A stretch of 21,866 nt of DNA, taken from IMG/VR virus record IMGVR_UViG_3300028553_000190, positions 1-21,866 of that record. The stretch is one strand, 5' to 3'. Each line of letters begins with the position of its first letter. Position 1 is the stretch's first letter. The notes beneath the pieces are model-generated. The model worked only from the letters and a program-made list of their open reading frames with translations. It was not told where the DNA came from and ran no database searches. The translations under genes were made by a program, and so were the position numbers. This DNA comes from a virus. Positions 13,849 to 21,866 of this stretch are shown here, piece after piece.

Positions 13849-14325
13849 ATGGCTGAAGGTTTTACATATGGTGTTGAATTTCCTTTTGACACTTCACTTC
13901 GTGGGGATGCCTTAAAGATGACAGAAACTGCTTCAGATGAGATTAGAGCATCATTATTACATTTGTTATTAACAAGAAAGGGAAGTAGGTATTACCTTCC
14001 AGATTTTGGAACAAGATTATATGAATTTCTATTTGAACCATTGGATGTTGTATCATTTGATGTTATTGAGACAGATATTAGAGAGTCTGTTGCAAAGTAT
14101 ATACCAAATTTGGTTATAAACAAGATAATTATTGAACCTTTGGATCAGAATGAGGAGGTGCAAGGGGATAGGTTAAGTGTTGATGATGTTGGATTATCAT
14201 CCAGGGATAAGGTTTATCGTTCACCTGGTAATGGTACATATCAGAATACTGCAAAAATAAAAATAGAATACACTACAAACAATAATAGTTTTTCAGGTAG
14301 TGAAGTTGTTGTAATAAATATATAA
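13849..14325 (+). CDS. 25: gp25-like baseplate wedge protein
   Basis: A small wedge component that helps start sheath assembly on the baseplate. The 158-residue product matches the GPW/gp25 family: FPFDTSLRGDALKMTETASDEIRASLLHLLLTRKG leads into GSRYYLPDFGTRLYEFLFEP (residues ~45-65), the family's most conserved segment (GxR...P.FG..L...LFEP). IRESVAKYIPNLVINKIIIEP follows, then a C-terminal strand pair (AKIKIEYTTNNNS...EVVVINI). The family is usually 110-140 residues; the extra length is a loop around residues 95-130 (DQNEEVQGDRLSVDDVGLSS region). It is the first gene right of the divergent gap and is separated by one base from the gp6-like gene (TAATATG junction). gp25 and gp6 meet in the wedge core, so the gene order fits. 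Confidence 0.92.
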   Translation: MAEGFTYGVEFPFDTSLRGDALKMTETASDEIRASLLHLLLTRKGSRYYLPDFGTRLYEFLFEPLDVVSFDVIETDIRESVAKYIPNLVINKIIIEPLDQNEEVQGDRLSVDDVGLSSRDKVYRSPGNGTYQNTAKIKIEYTTNNNSFSGSEVVVINI

Positions 14326-14326
14326 T

Positions 14327-16162
14327 ATGTCAGATAGAAAGATATCATATGGTGTTAGGGATTTTCAGAGTATAAGAACTGAATTGTTAAATTATGTTAG
14401 GACATATTATCCTGATTTAATAAATGATTTTAATGATGCTTCAATATTCTCTGTATTCCTTGATTTGAATGCAGCCGTTGCAGATAATTTACATTATCAT
14501 ATAGATAGGAGTTTGCAAGAAACAGTTTTGCAATATGCCCAACAAAAGTCTTCTATATATAATATAGCAAGAACTTATGGTTTAAAAATACCAGGACAAA
14601 GACCTTCATTAACCCTATGTGATTTTTCAATAACTGTTCCCCCATTTGGAGATAAGCCTGATGCAAGTTATGCTGGGGTTCTTGAAAGGGGTGCACAAGT
14701 CTTGGGTAATGGTGTTATTTTTGAAAGCATAAATGATATTGATTTTTCATCAGATTATGATGGTCAAGGTCTTCCAAATAGAACAGTTATACCAAACTTC
14801 TTAAATAGTATCCTTATCAACTATACCTTAACAAAACGTGAACCAGTTATTAATGGTGTTACAAAAGTTTTTAAGAGAGTTATTACAGCATCTGATGTTA
14901 GGCCATTTTTTGAATTGTTCTTACCAGACAAAAATGTTTTGGGAATTACAAGTGTGTTATTAAAAGATGGCCAAATAAATACAATTCCTCCATCATCAGA
15001 GTTCATTGGGGATACAAATAAATGGTATGAGGTTGATTCATTGGCAGAGGATAGGGTTTTCATCATTGATCCAACAAAAGACACAGGAAATGCAGGTATA
15101 AAGGTTGGAAAGTATATTCAAACAGACAATCGGTTTATAAGTGAATTTACATCAGAGGGTTTTAAGAAGATTACATTTGGGAATGGGGTTAATACAGCAA
15201 TGGAGCAGTTAAACCAATTCACAACAACAGGTCAATTGCCAACATTACAGAATTATTTGAATAATTTCTCATTGGGTAGAACATTGAAACCAAATAGCAC
15301 CTTATTTGTTCAATATAGAGTTGGGGGTGGGTTGAATACAAATCTTGGTCCAAATACAATTAACCAGATTGGTGTTAATTCATTTAGGTTGAATGCTGGA
15401 AATCCGGCACAAGAGTCAGCTGTAATTAATTCATTAAGGGTTAATAATTTATTTCCGGCTATTGGTGGGGCAGGATTGCCAAGTACAGAAGAGGTAAGGA
15501 ATTTTGTATCATTTAATTTTGCGGCACAGAAAAGAGCAGTTACCATAAATGATTATGAATCAATTATACGTAATATGCCACCACAATTTGGGGCACCAGC
15601 AAAGGTATCAGTTCAAGAGGTGGATAACAAGATACAAGTTCTTGTTTTATCTTATGATGCAAATGGGAAATTGATTAGTGATAATTCAAGATTTTTGACA
15701 GACAATATTGCAAATTACTTATCAAATTATAGAATGATAAATGATTATATTGTTGTTTCATCAGCAAAAGTTATAGATGTTGGCGTTGAGGCTGCTGTTA
15801 CCATATCAGCAGGGTTTACATCAAAAGATATTGTTAATAATATAATTTCAACAATAAATAATTATTTCATACCACAGAACATTCAGTTGGGTAAAGATAT
15901 AAATATATCTGAAATAAAGAGCAGCATTCAGAATTTGAATGGAGTGATTACTGTATCAAATATTTTATTCAAAAATTTGGTTGGGGGTAACTATTCTGGT
16001 GGTGAGCCAGTTGTTGGGTTTTTTCCACCAGCATCAAATAGAATTATACGTGCAACTGATGAAACTATCTATGCTGATTCAAATGAGATATATCATATAA
16101 GATATCCAGAAAGAGATATTACAGTTAAGGTGAAGACAAATAATGGATTGACCATTATTTAA
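14327..16162 (+). CDS. 6: gp6-like baseplate wedge protein
   Basis: The core wedge protein whose dimers form the inner ring of the T4-type baseplate. The 611-residue product starts DFQSIRTELLNYVRTYYPDLINDFNDASIFSVFLDLNAAVADNLHYHIDRSLQE. This matches the gp6/Baseplate_J opening, in which a helical segment ends in a 'S....LLD..A...N..Y' pattern (residues ~13-70). Then come QQKSSIYNIARTYG, a long beta-rich middle, and VRNFVSFNFAAQKRAVTINDYESIIRNMP (residues ~395-425), the usual 'A.T..DYE.ii' motif of J-like proteins. The C-terminal third (IVVSSAKVIDVGVEAAVTISAGF...INNYF...ISEIKSSIQNLNGVITVSNI) fits the gp6 C-terminal dimer region. Length is close to T4 gp6 (660 aa). It lies between gp25 and the giant gene, as expected for a baseplate cassette. 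Confidence 0.9.
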   Translation: MSDRKISYGVRDFQSIRTELLNYVRTYYPDLINDFNDASIFSVFLDLNAAVADNLHYHIDRSLQETVLQYAQQKSSIYNIARTYGLKIPGQRPSLTLCDFSITVPPFGDKPDASYAGVLERGAQVLGNGVIFESINDIDFSSDYDGQGLPNRTVIPNFLNSILINYTLTKREPVINGVTKVFKRVITASDVRPFFELFLPDKNVLGITSVLLKDGQINTIPPSSEFIGDTNKWYEVDSLAEDRVFIIDPTKDTGNAGIKVGKYIQTDNRFISEFTSEGFKKITFGNGVNTAMEQLNQFTTTGQLPTLQNYLNNFSLGRTLKPNSTLFVQYRVGGGLNTNLGPNTINQIGVNSFRLNAGNPAQESAVINSLRVNNLFPAIGGAGLPSTEEVRNFVSFNFAAQKRAVTINDYESIIRNMPPQFGAPAKVSVQEVDNKIQVLVLSYDANGKLISDNSRFLTDNIANYLSNYRMINDYIVVSSAKVIDVGVEAAVTISAGFTSKDIVNNIISTINNYFIPQNIQLGKDINISEIKSSIQNLNGVITVSNILFKNLVGGNYSGGEPVVGFFPPASNRIIRATDETIYADSNEIYHIRYPERDITVKVKTNNGLTII

Positions 16163-16215
16163 ATTATTTATTTTGTTGGGATATTCTTTATTATTTTATA
16201 AATAACACTTAATAA

Positions 16216-16225
16216 AATATTTATG
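16216..16225 (+). promoter_or_regulatory. Candidate late promoter element (AATATTTATG variant)
   Basis: This is an 8 of 10 match to the TATATTTATA motif, with the ATATTTAT core intact and ending 17 nt before the ATG at 16242. A separate TATAAATA lies at 16197-16204, 37 nt before the ATG, and is an alternative box of the T4 late type. The 79-nt gap between the gp6-like and giant genes holds nothing else I can name. Confidence 0.33.
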
Positions 16226-16241
16226 AATAATAAAGAGAAAA

Positions 16242-19200
16242 ATGCAAAATAGTTTTAGAATTAGGACTGAAATTGGACGAGATAAAGTTGTTAATTTTCA
16301 GTTAGACCAAAATATTGAATTCCTTGAAATTTTATCTTTCAAAATAAGACAATCAGATGTTTATACATTGGATTGTGCAAACTATGGAGTTGTTACAGGG
16401 AGGGTTACAGCAAATAATGGTTTTGGTATTCCAAATGCTAGAGTTTCAATTTTTATTCCATTAAGTGAAGAGGATGAGAACAATGAGTTAATTACCTCCA
16501 TATATCCATATAAGACAATAAATGATAAGAATGAGGATGGTTATAGGTATAATTTATTACCATATGAACCATCATATCCTGGGCATGTTGCAACAGGAAC
16601 ATTTCCTTCATTGAATGATGTTATGTTTGATGGTCAAGCTATTGAGGTATATGAGAAGTATTACAAATATACAGTAAAGACAAATTCAAGTGGGGATTAT
16701 ATGATATTTGGCATTCCTGTTGGAAGTTATACCATATTAATGGATCTTGATTTGTCAAATATGGGTGAGTATTCATTGACCCCCCAAGATTTGATTAGAA
16801 TGGGGATGGCAACAGAAGGGCAGTTTGATAATAATCAATATCAAAAATCAACTGATTTAAATTCATTACCACAAATTGTATCCATATCAAAAGGTTTGAA
16901 CATTTCACCATTGTGGGGGAATATTGAAACTTGTGATTCATCCATAAATAGGGTTGATTTTGATTTAAGGGATGATGTTAATATTGATATACAGCCCACA
17001 GCAATATTTATGGGGTCAATATTTAGCACAGCATCAAGTAAAAGAATACGTTCAAACTGTAAACCAAAAGATGATTTTGGTAATTTATGTGGGTTAGAGA
17101 GTGGTCCAGGTGAGATATTGGCAATAAGACAATCATTTAATAAAGATAATAAAGGTTTACCAGTTTTGGAAACATTTAGGGTTGGTAAAGTTATAGATGA
17201 AAATGGTGCATGGGTTGTTGAATTGCCTATGAATTTGGAGTATGTCATAACAAATGAAAATGGGGATAAGATAATAACAAATGACCCAACCATAGGAATA
17301 CCAACAAAAGCAAAATATAGATTTAAAGTAAAGTGGGAGCAATCAGAAAAAATAAGTGAGCAAACAAAACGTGCATATTTCCTTGTTCCAAATATAAGGG
17401 AATATGGGTGGGATTCTAATGGTACATTTAATTCAAATTCTCAAAATAAATTAGATTTAGCAAAATCTTATTATTTTGGATTGGATTGGGATGGATATGC
17501 AAATGTTGATGCAGCAATAAAGTGTGAGGATACATTTTATGAATTTAAATCAAACAAGGTATATACTGTATCAAGTTTGATTGACCAATATAGAGGGGGT
17601 TCAAATAAGGGTAGTTTTATTGGTATTAAAGAAATTGCAGATACATCTTGTGATTCAACAACAAATAAATATCCAGTTAATGATGGGGTTAGGAATTTTG
17701 ATTTTCTTTATTTTGTGTTTTCAATCTTGTTACTTTTGTTTTCAACTACGGGTAGGGTATTAGTAATAGTTTATCACTTTGTCAAATTTTTATGGAACTT
17801 ATTTGCGGTGCCATTAGTTTATGCTGTTTCAATTGCATTACCTATTGTTACAGCCTTTTTATTTCTTCAAGCAGCAACATCTTTCCCATCAGTTGGATTG
17901 ATATTAGGTTTTGCGGCTTTGGGTGCTTTAGCAACAAAAGCAACAATAGAATGGTTTAAGGTTTTTAAAGATGTTAAGAATTTTAGATTTCAAGCATTAA
18001 CTTTACCTATGATAACTTATCCTGACTGTGAACTTTGTGATTGCAGTGGGGGTGATATGGAGCGGTCTGATAGTGGTATTCCAACTGGGGGTTTAATATC
18101 CCAATTGGCTAACCCTGCTTTGTATAAGGAAGGTATTACAGCTAAAGTTGAAACTTTAATAAAGAGTAATAAGTATAGTAATAGTAGGGAGGAGGAAATG
18201 TTACTTGATTCTGATAATATGGTTTCATTAGCAACAGAAGCATATGTAGGACAAATATATGATGCAAATAAGCCAAATAGATTTAGAGCATTATTTTCCA
18301 ATATTTATTTAATGCCTTCAAATAGGACGCAAGTTTCAGCAGCAAGTTTAGGTTTATCCCCTGCTGAAAGAATTAACAAATTTAATCATAGGGAAAATTA
18401 TTTCAAGGGGAATACAAGGATTGGGGTTACTTTTGCTAGTAAATTTAATTTAAACCAACATAATGATAATGTTTTAATTGTTATTACAAGTGAAAATAGA
18501 GAATCTGGAACATTATTAACTTTTTTGAATTTTGACAAATCAAAGGATATTAATTACATATCAGGTTATACAGCCACAACAAAAATCTCAGCAGAAACAA
18601 AGAACCAAACAATAAATGTATCTTATGCAAATCCATCAAATCCAAAATCTTCATTAACTAAACAGTATAAATTACCATATGGTGTTGACATTGATAAGTA
18701 TTTATTTCCTGCTGATATTGAGTTTTATCAAGTATTAACTGGTATGACTATATCTGAATTCAAAAATAAAAATAAAAATAAGTCTATTAACCCAGGAAAT
18801 GATGTTTCATTTATGTGGGAATGTTTAAAACCAAGAAGTACACAATTATTTATTGATTATGCAGAGGGGAAGGATCCAAATACTTTCCAATGGCAAAATG
18901 AGATTTTTTCAAAAATATCATCTGGTGATGATGGTGTTATAAATTATTTTAATGAGTTTGAAAATCAGTATGTTTTAATTTTACAGAGAGGGGTTGATCC
19001 ATATTCTCCATTATATGAGAATACATATAGTTTGGGAAATATTTTTGGGTTTTCTGATATTAATTCTATTAAAATAACAACAAATGCAAGATTAAATATA
19101 CCAATACAATCAACACAAAACTATTCAATACAAGAAATTTCCAATGCTAATGAAGTTTTATTTGATTCTTATTTTTTGAAACCTATAAATACTAGCATTG

Positions 19201-21164
19201 GATTTGGGTCAAATCAAGCATATCCTTTTCCTACGGATGCAAATGGGTATTATTCAAGCACAGTATTAACTGGGAATGCTTCAAAACCAAAAGGGTTTAA
19301 GTTTTTTAGTTTTACTGGTAATTTACAGGGATTGCAAGTTGATTCAAATAACTTATTCACAAGAGGTAGTTTCTTAAAAATAGATGGACTTAATTTTAGA
19401 GTATCAAATGGTTATGATTTATCAGATAATTTACTTGGGCTATCAACCTACTATGTAAGTAATGATATGATTGCAAATAAGAAAAAAAGTAATTTTTTGA
19501 AGCGGTTGTTAAGAGGGGAGGAAGTGTATTCAAATACTTATACAACACAAACATCTTTTTCAGAAAGTATAACAAATGAGAATCAATTGTATGTTAATAA
19601 TAAGACAATATTTAGGACAGATAGGTTGCCGACATCAGATTATTTAGATGGTGCATCTTGGTCATCAACAACAGTTAATGGTTTTTATATTAATAAAGGG
19701 CAAGCAGCAGCATTACAACAAAATTTAGGATTTGCAACTTATGAAATTGTTGGGTCAGAACAATTTGCGGATAACCCAATACCATCAACAGATACAGGAT
19801 ATTCGCCACAAGATTTTTCAGGATATACTATGTCGGAAAATTTATTAACAACTTTGAATAGTTGCAATAATATGGTTAGTTTAAGTTGTTATACTGGCAA
19901 AGGAGTTGATTTTAAAGTGGATGAAACTTGTTCAGATAAAGATTCTGTTGAAAATGGATGCTATACTTTTGCAAAGAGAACTTTACTTGATATACCAAAA
20001 GATTTGAGAACATACACAGAATGGATTAATAGACTTAGATTTTTCTATGCTTTATGTAGAGGAGTGGTTTCAGAGGTCTTTGTAAATAACTGGGTAAATG
20101 GATCATTATTTGCCTTTCCAATCCAAACAAAAATTAAATATGATAACAATAATCAAGCTATTCTTGATGAGGAATCTTATTGTGATGATTTAATATATTT
20201 TGATAAAAGTACAAGTAATTTCTATTACCGTAGTTCCCCCTACAACAGGAGTAAAGATAGTTTTGTTGGTAGGACAGTAACCAAATTTGAGGAGAATAAA
20301 AAAAATTTACTGTTCCCAACTACAATAATGGATTTAGGTTATAAGAATTCATTATATGGTTTTAATAGTGATAATTTTGAATATTATTCATTTGTTATGA
20401 ATAATTTAGAGCCAACAAGTTATGGAGATAATTCTGACATTCTTAATCTATTTGCAATTAGTAGGATTACAAATGGTAATTTCATAAAGAATTTAAAAAA
20501 TATAAATGATTTATTTTCAAGAGACTACAAAAAAACAGATGGTGATTATAGTCAATTACTATCCATAAATTCTGAATTTGGTGTGGATAAATTTTCTACT
20601 GAATTTTATAGTATGACAAATAGTGCTAATTCAGAAATATCTATTCAATATGATAAAAAGGGTAATCCTGTTATTGGTGTTTTTTATTCATCATCACAAG
20701 ATGATTTGCAATTGAAAGATTATTTAACGCCAGGCAGAGTTAATTTTAGAACACAGACTAATGAGTTAAAACCAAAATATTTTGGAATTAAATCTCAAAA
20801 AGTTCCATTCTATCAATGGGAAGTAAAAGGGTCTAATGTTTTTTTTGGAGATGAAACAAATACATGGTACACAGCAACAATTATATCTGATGAGTATCAA
20901 AATTTAGATAGAATTAAACCAGATTTGGCAACACTAAAAAAGTCTTTTAACCCAAAGAATACTGAAAAATATTTCTATAATGATGAAAGTCTTTTGAGTT
21001 ATAACAATGATAGGGGTTATTTATACAATAGTAAAAATCAAGCAACTAAATATAATAATAGAAAAAACATATTTGCAGTTGGTGCACCATTTTATTTTTA
21101 TTTTGGTATAAAAAAAGGGGCTTCGGCTTTGGATGTCTTTAAAACAAAATATTTAAATGAATAA
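16242..21164 (+). CDS. Giant baseplate-cluster protein (1640 aa) with carboxypeptidase-regulatory-like domain and hydrophobic membrane-like segment
   Basis: No full-length family is recognised. It occupies the place of T4 gene 7 (after 6) but is longer (1640 versus 1032 aa) and not obviously similar. Residues ~1-45 (SFRIRTEIGRDKVVNFQLDQN) look like a docking segment. Residues ~47-170 (GVVTGRVTANNGFGIPNARVSIFIP...SSGDYMIFGIPVGSYTILMDL) fit a carboxypeptidase-regulatory-like beta fold with an insertion. Residues ~486-575 are strongly hydrophobic (FLYFVFSILLLLF, AVPLVYAVSIALPIVTAFLFLQ, VGLILGFAALGAL), enough for three or four membrane helices. Immediately after, Cys596, Cys599 and Cys601 form CELCDC. 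The remaining ~1000 residues are beta-rich, polar and Asn/Ser-rich; around residues 1206-1240 they contain a second Cys-rich stretch (NSCNNMVSLSCYTG, CSDKD, NGCYTF). The next gene starts inside its stop (ATGAATAA). It is probably a virion protein; a role in contacting or crossing the host envelope is inference. Confidence 0.75.
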   Translation: MQNSFRIRTEIGRDKVVNFQLDQNIEFLEILSFKIRQSDVYTLDCANYGVVTGRVTANNGFGIPNARVSIFIPLSEEDENNELITSIYPYKTINDKNEDGYRYNLLPYEPSYPGHVATGTFPSLNDVMFDGQAIEVYEKYYKYTVKTNSSGDYMIFGIPVGSYTILMDLDLSNMGEYSLTPQDLIRMGMATEGQFDNNQYQKSTDLNSLPQIVSISKGLNISPLWGNIETCDSSINRVDFDLRDDVNIDIQPTAIFMGSIFSTASSKRIRSNCKPKDDFGNLCGLESGPGEILAIRQSFNKDNKGLPVLETFRVGKVIDENGAWVVELPMNLEYVITNENGDKIITNDPTIGIPTKAKYRFKVKWEQSEKISEQTKRAYFLVPNIREYGWDSNGTFNSNSQNKLDLAKSYYFGLDWDGYANVDAAIKCEDTFYEFKSNKVYTVSSLIDQYRGGSNKGSFIGIKEIADTSCDSTTNKYPVNDGVRNFDFLYFVFSILLLLFSTTGRVLVIVYHFVKFLWNLFAVPLVYAVSIALPIVTAFLFLQAATSFPSVGLILGFAALGALATKATIEWFKVFKDVKNFRFQALTLPMITYPDCELCDCSGGDMERSDSGIPTGGLISQLANPALYKEGITAKVETLIKSNKYSNSREEEMLLDSDNMVSLATEAYVGQIYDANKPNRFRALFSNIYLMPSNRTQVSAASLGLSPAERINKFNHRENYFKGNTRIGVTFASKFNLNQHNDNVLIVITSENRESGTLLTFLNFDKSKDINYISGYTATTKISAETKNQTINVSYANPSNPKSSLTKQYKLPYGVDIDKYLFPADIEFYQVLTGMTISEFKNKNKNKSINPGNDVSFMWECLKPRSTQLFIDYAEGKDPNTFQWQNEIFSKISSGDDGVINYFNEFENQYVLILQRGVDPYSPLYENTYSLGNIFGFSDINSIKITTNARLNIPIQSTQNYSIQEISNANEVLFDSYFLKPINTSIGFGSNQAYPFPTDANGYYSSTVLTGNASKPKGFKFFSFTGNLQGLQVDSNNLFTRGSFLKIDGLNFRVSNGYDLSDNLLGLSTYYVSNDMIANKKKSNFLKRLLRGEEVYSNTYTTQTSFSESITNENQLYVNNKTIFRTDRLPTSDYLDGASWSSTTVNGFYINKGQAAALQQNLGFATYEIVGSEQFADNPIPSTDTGYSPQDFSGYTMSENLLTTLNSCNNMVSLSCYTGKGVDFKVDETCSDKDSVENGCYTFAKRTLLDIPKDLRTYTEWINRLRFFYALCRGVVSEVFVNNWVNGSLFAFPIQTKIKYDNNNQAILDEESYCDDLIYFDKSTSNFYYRSSPYNRSKDSFVGRTVTKFEENKKNLLFPTTIMDLGYKNSLYGFNSDNFEYYSFVMNNLEPTSYGDNSDILNLFAISRITNGNFIKNLKNINDLFSRDYKKTDGDYSQLLSINSEFGVDKFSTEFYSMTNSANSEISIQYDKKGNPVIGVFYSSSQDDLQLKDYLTPGRVNFRTQTNELKPKYFGIKSQKVPFYQWEVKGSNVFFGDETNTWYTATIISDEYQNLDRIKPDLATLKKSFNPKNTEKYFYNDESLLSYNNDRGYLYNSKNQATKYNNRKNIFAVGAPFYFYFGIKKGASALDVFKTKYLNE
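18762..18779 (+). repeat. Short tandem repeat (AAAAAT)x3
   Basis: Three perfect hexamers within the giant gene encode a KNKNKNK run. The repeat is in frame and harmless to the reading frame, and may be a slippage-prone spot. Confidence 0.7.
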
Positions 21165-21866
21165 GTTTCATATTGTACCAAATGTATTTAAGAATAAACT
21201 TGGGGATGATAATAACTCACAGGTATCTATAAATTTTGATACCACAAGGAAAGAACTTATTGAGTTTGATAGGGATGTTGTTGTAGATTTAAAGAAATTA
21301 TATAGCCAAGAGAAAACAAATTCATTTAAAGTAAGACCAACATTTAAAATTAATTACTTATATGATAACTTTTATTCTGGAACAACTAGCAGCAAATATA
21401 AGTCACAGTTGATATATAACATAAATAATAAAACATCCACCTCTATATCAAATGTGGATAAAGGGTTTTTGCCATCATATGAATTTGATTTCTTTAGACC
21501 AAATGTGGCAAATTCTTTTGGTTATGAAACAATTAATGCTTTTAAATATAATTGGGATTATTATGTTACCTATCCTTATACTGGGGATAGTAAACAAAAT
21601 TTAAATGTTAAAATAGGGAATAGATTTTATGATTGGGTTGCAGAAGATGGGATACCATTTGTAACTGATTTGATTGTTGAGAATGGGTTTAATATTGTTA
21701 GAATTAATTGTGCATTACCCCATAATGTAAATGAAGGTGAATCTATAATTATTAAAATAGATTCAATTAGTAGGGCTTATGAAATATTTTCATTTGGTGA
21801 TGGTACTTTTGGTTCAGAGAATTTCATTTTAAATATATTAAATGTTGATAATGGTATTTCAGACAA
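21157..21866 (+). CDS. Structural protein following the giant baseplate gene (3' partial, 236 aa seen)
   Basis: The frame opens with ATG at 21157, overlapping the giant gene's stop by 8 nt (ATGAATAA), and stays open to the right edge. The product begins MNKFHIVPNVFKNKLGDDNN and continues for 236 complete codons, ending in NVDNGISD. Visible character: soluble, aromatic-rich and beta-rich (VTYPYTGDSKQNLNVKIGNRFYDW; VRINCALPHNVNEGESIIIKI), one cysteine, no signal peptide or membrane helix. I recognise no family. Position suggests another baseplate/tail-fibre-network protein, loosely equivalent to T4 gene 8 by order only. The tight overlap implies translational coupling with, and possibly physical association to, the giant protein. 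Its beta-strand-rich composition fits a wedge or adhesin-type domain. Confidence 0.8.
   Translation, partial: MNKFHIVPNVFKNKLGDDNNSQVSINFDTTRKELIEFDRDVVVDLKKLYSQEKTNSFKVRPTFKINYLYDNFYSGTTSSKYKSQLIYNINNKTSTSISNVDKGFLPSYEFDFFRPNVANSFGYETINAFKYNWDYYVTYPYTGDSKQNLNVKIGNRFYDWVAEDGIPFVTDLIVENGFNIVRINCALPHNVNEGESIIIKIDSISRAYEIFSFGDGTFGSENFILNILNVDNGISD

Noticed and set aside
16841-17293. Minus-strand open frame of 150 codons in the giant gene
   Set aside because: Overlaps entirely with a well-supported long frame and has no leader features; a shadow.
1-21866. tRNA genes, CRISPR arrays, transposase genes
   Set aside because: None recognised on reading both strands. The intergenic gaps are all under 90 nt, and no repeat-spacer pattern or transposase-like frame is seen.

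Overview
The window is a piece of an AT-rich tailed-phage genome of the T4-like (contractile tail) type. The evidence is the co-occurrence of homologues of T4 gp32, UvsX, RNase H, gp41, NrdB and NrdA with homologues of the baseplate wedge proteins gp25 and gp6. The host is probably a member of the Bacteroidota (for example a flavobacterium). Almost no gene has a Shine-Dalgarno sequence, starts are preceded by A/T-rich leaders, and the ssDNA-binding protein ends in the SSB-like tip DDELPF. The host call is inference. The gene sizes suggest a large genome, but this cannot be proved from one window.

Layout. (1) 1-4378, structural, + strand: a large tail/baseplate-hub-like protein that is open at the window's left edge and carries a possible peptidoglycan-hydrolase-like segment, then a 68-aa gene and a 243-aa proline-rich/acidic gene overlapping it by 8 nt. 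A strong intrinsic terminator follows (4399-4426). (2) 4484-13422, DNA metabolism, + strand: gp32-like ssDNA-binding protein, a 21-bp hairpin, UvsX recombinase, RNase H/FEN-type 5' nuclease, an unknown 152-aa gene, gp41/DnaB-like helicase, then nrdB and nrdA. Both ribonucleotide reductase genes are interrupted in frame by inteins at active-site sequences. A bidirectional terminator (13441-13485) closes the block. (3) 13505-13765: one small gene on the - strand. (4) 13849 to the right edge, structural, + strand: gp25-like and gp6-like baseplate wedge proteins, a 1640-aa protein with an N-terminal carboxypeptidase-regulatory-like fold, a hydrophobic, probably membrane-spanning segment and a Cys cluster, and a further protein running off the right edge. 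No stretch of 300 bases lacks a gene.

How the genes fit together: the central block supplies ssDNA coating (gp32-like), strand exchange (UvsX), primer removal (RNase H), unwinding (gp41) and dNTP supply (NrdA/NrdB), the usual T4 recombination-dependent replication set. It sits between two blocks of tail/baseplate genes. Three copies of the exact 10-mer TATATTTATA, and one near match, lie 12-17 nt upstream of four presumed late genes and of no replication gene. They are a candidate late promoter element.

Most notable: two adjacent RNR inteins, one abutting the iron-ligand helix of NrdB and one whose +1 residue is the thiyl-radical cysteine of NrdA, both with non-His penultimate residues and decayed homing-endonuclease regions; a gp32 homologue that lacks the zinc ligands and ends like a bacterial SSB; and a very large baseplate-cluster protein with an internal hydrophobic segment.
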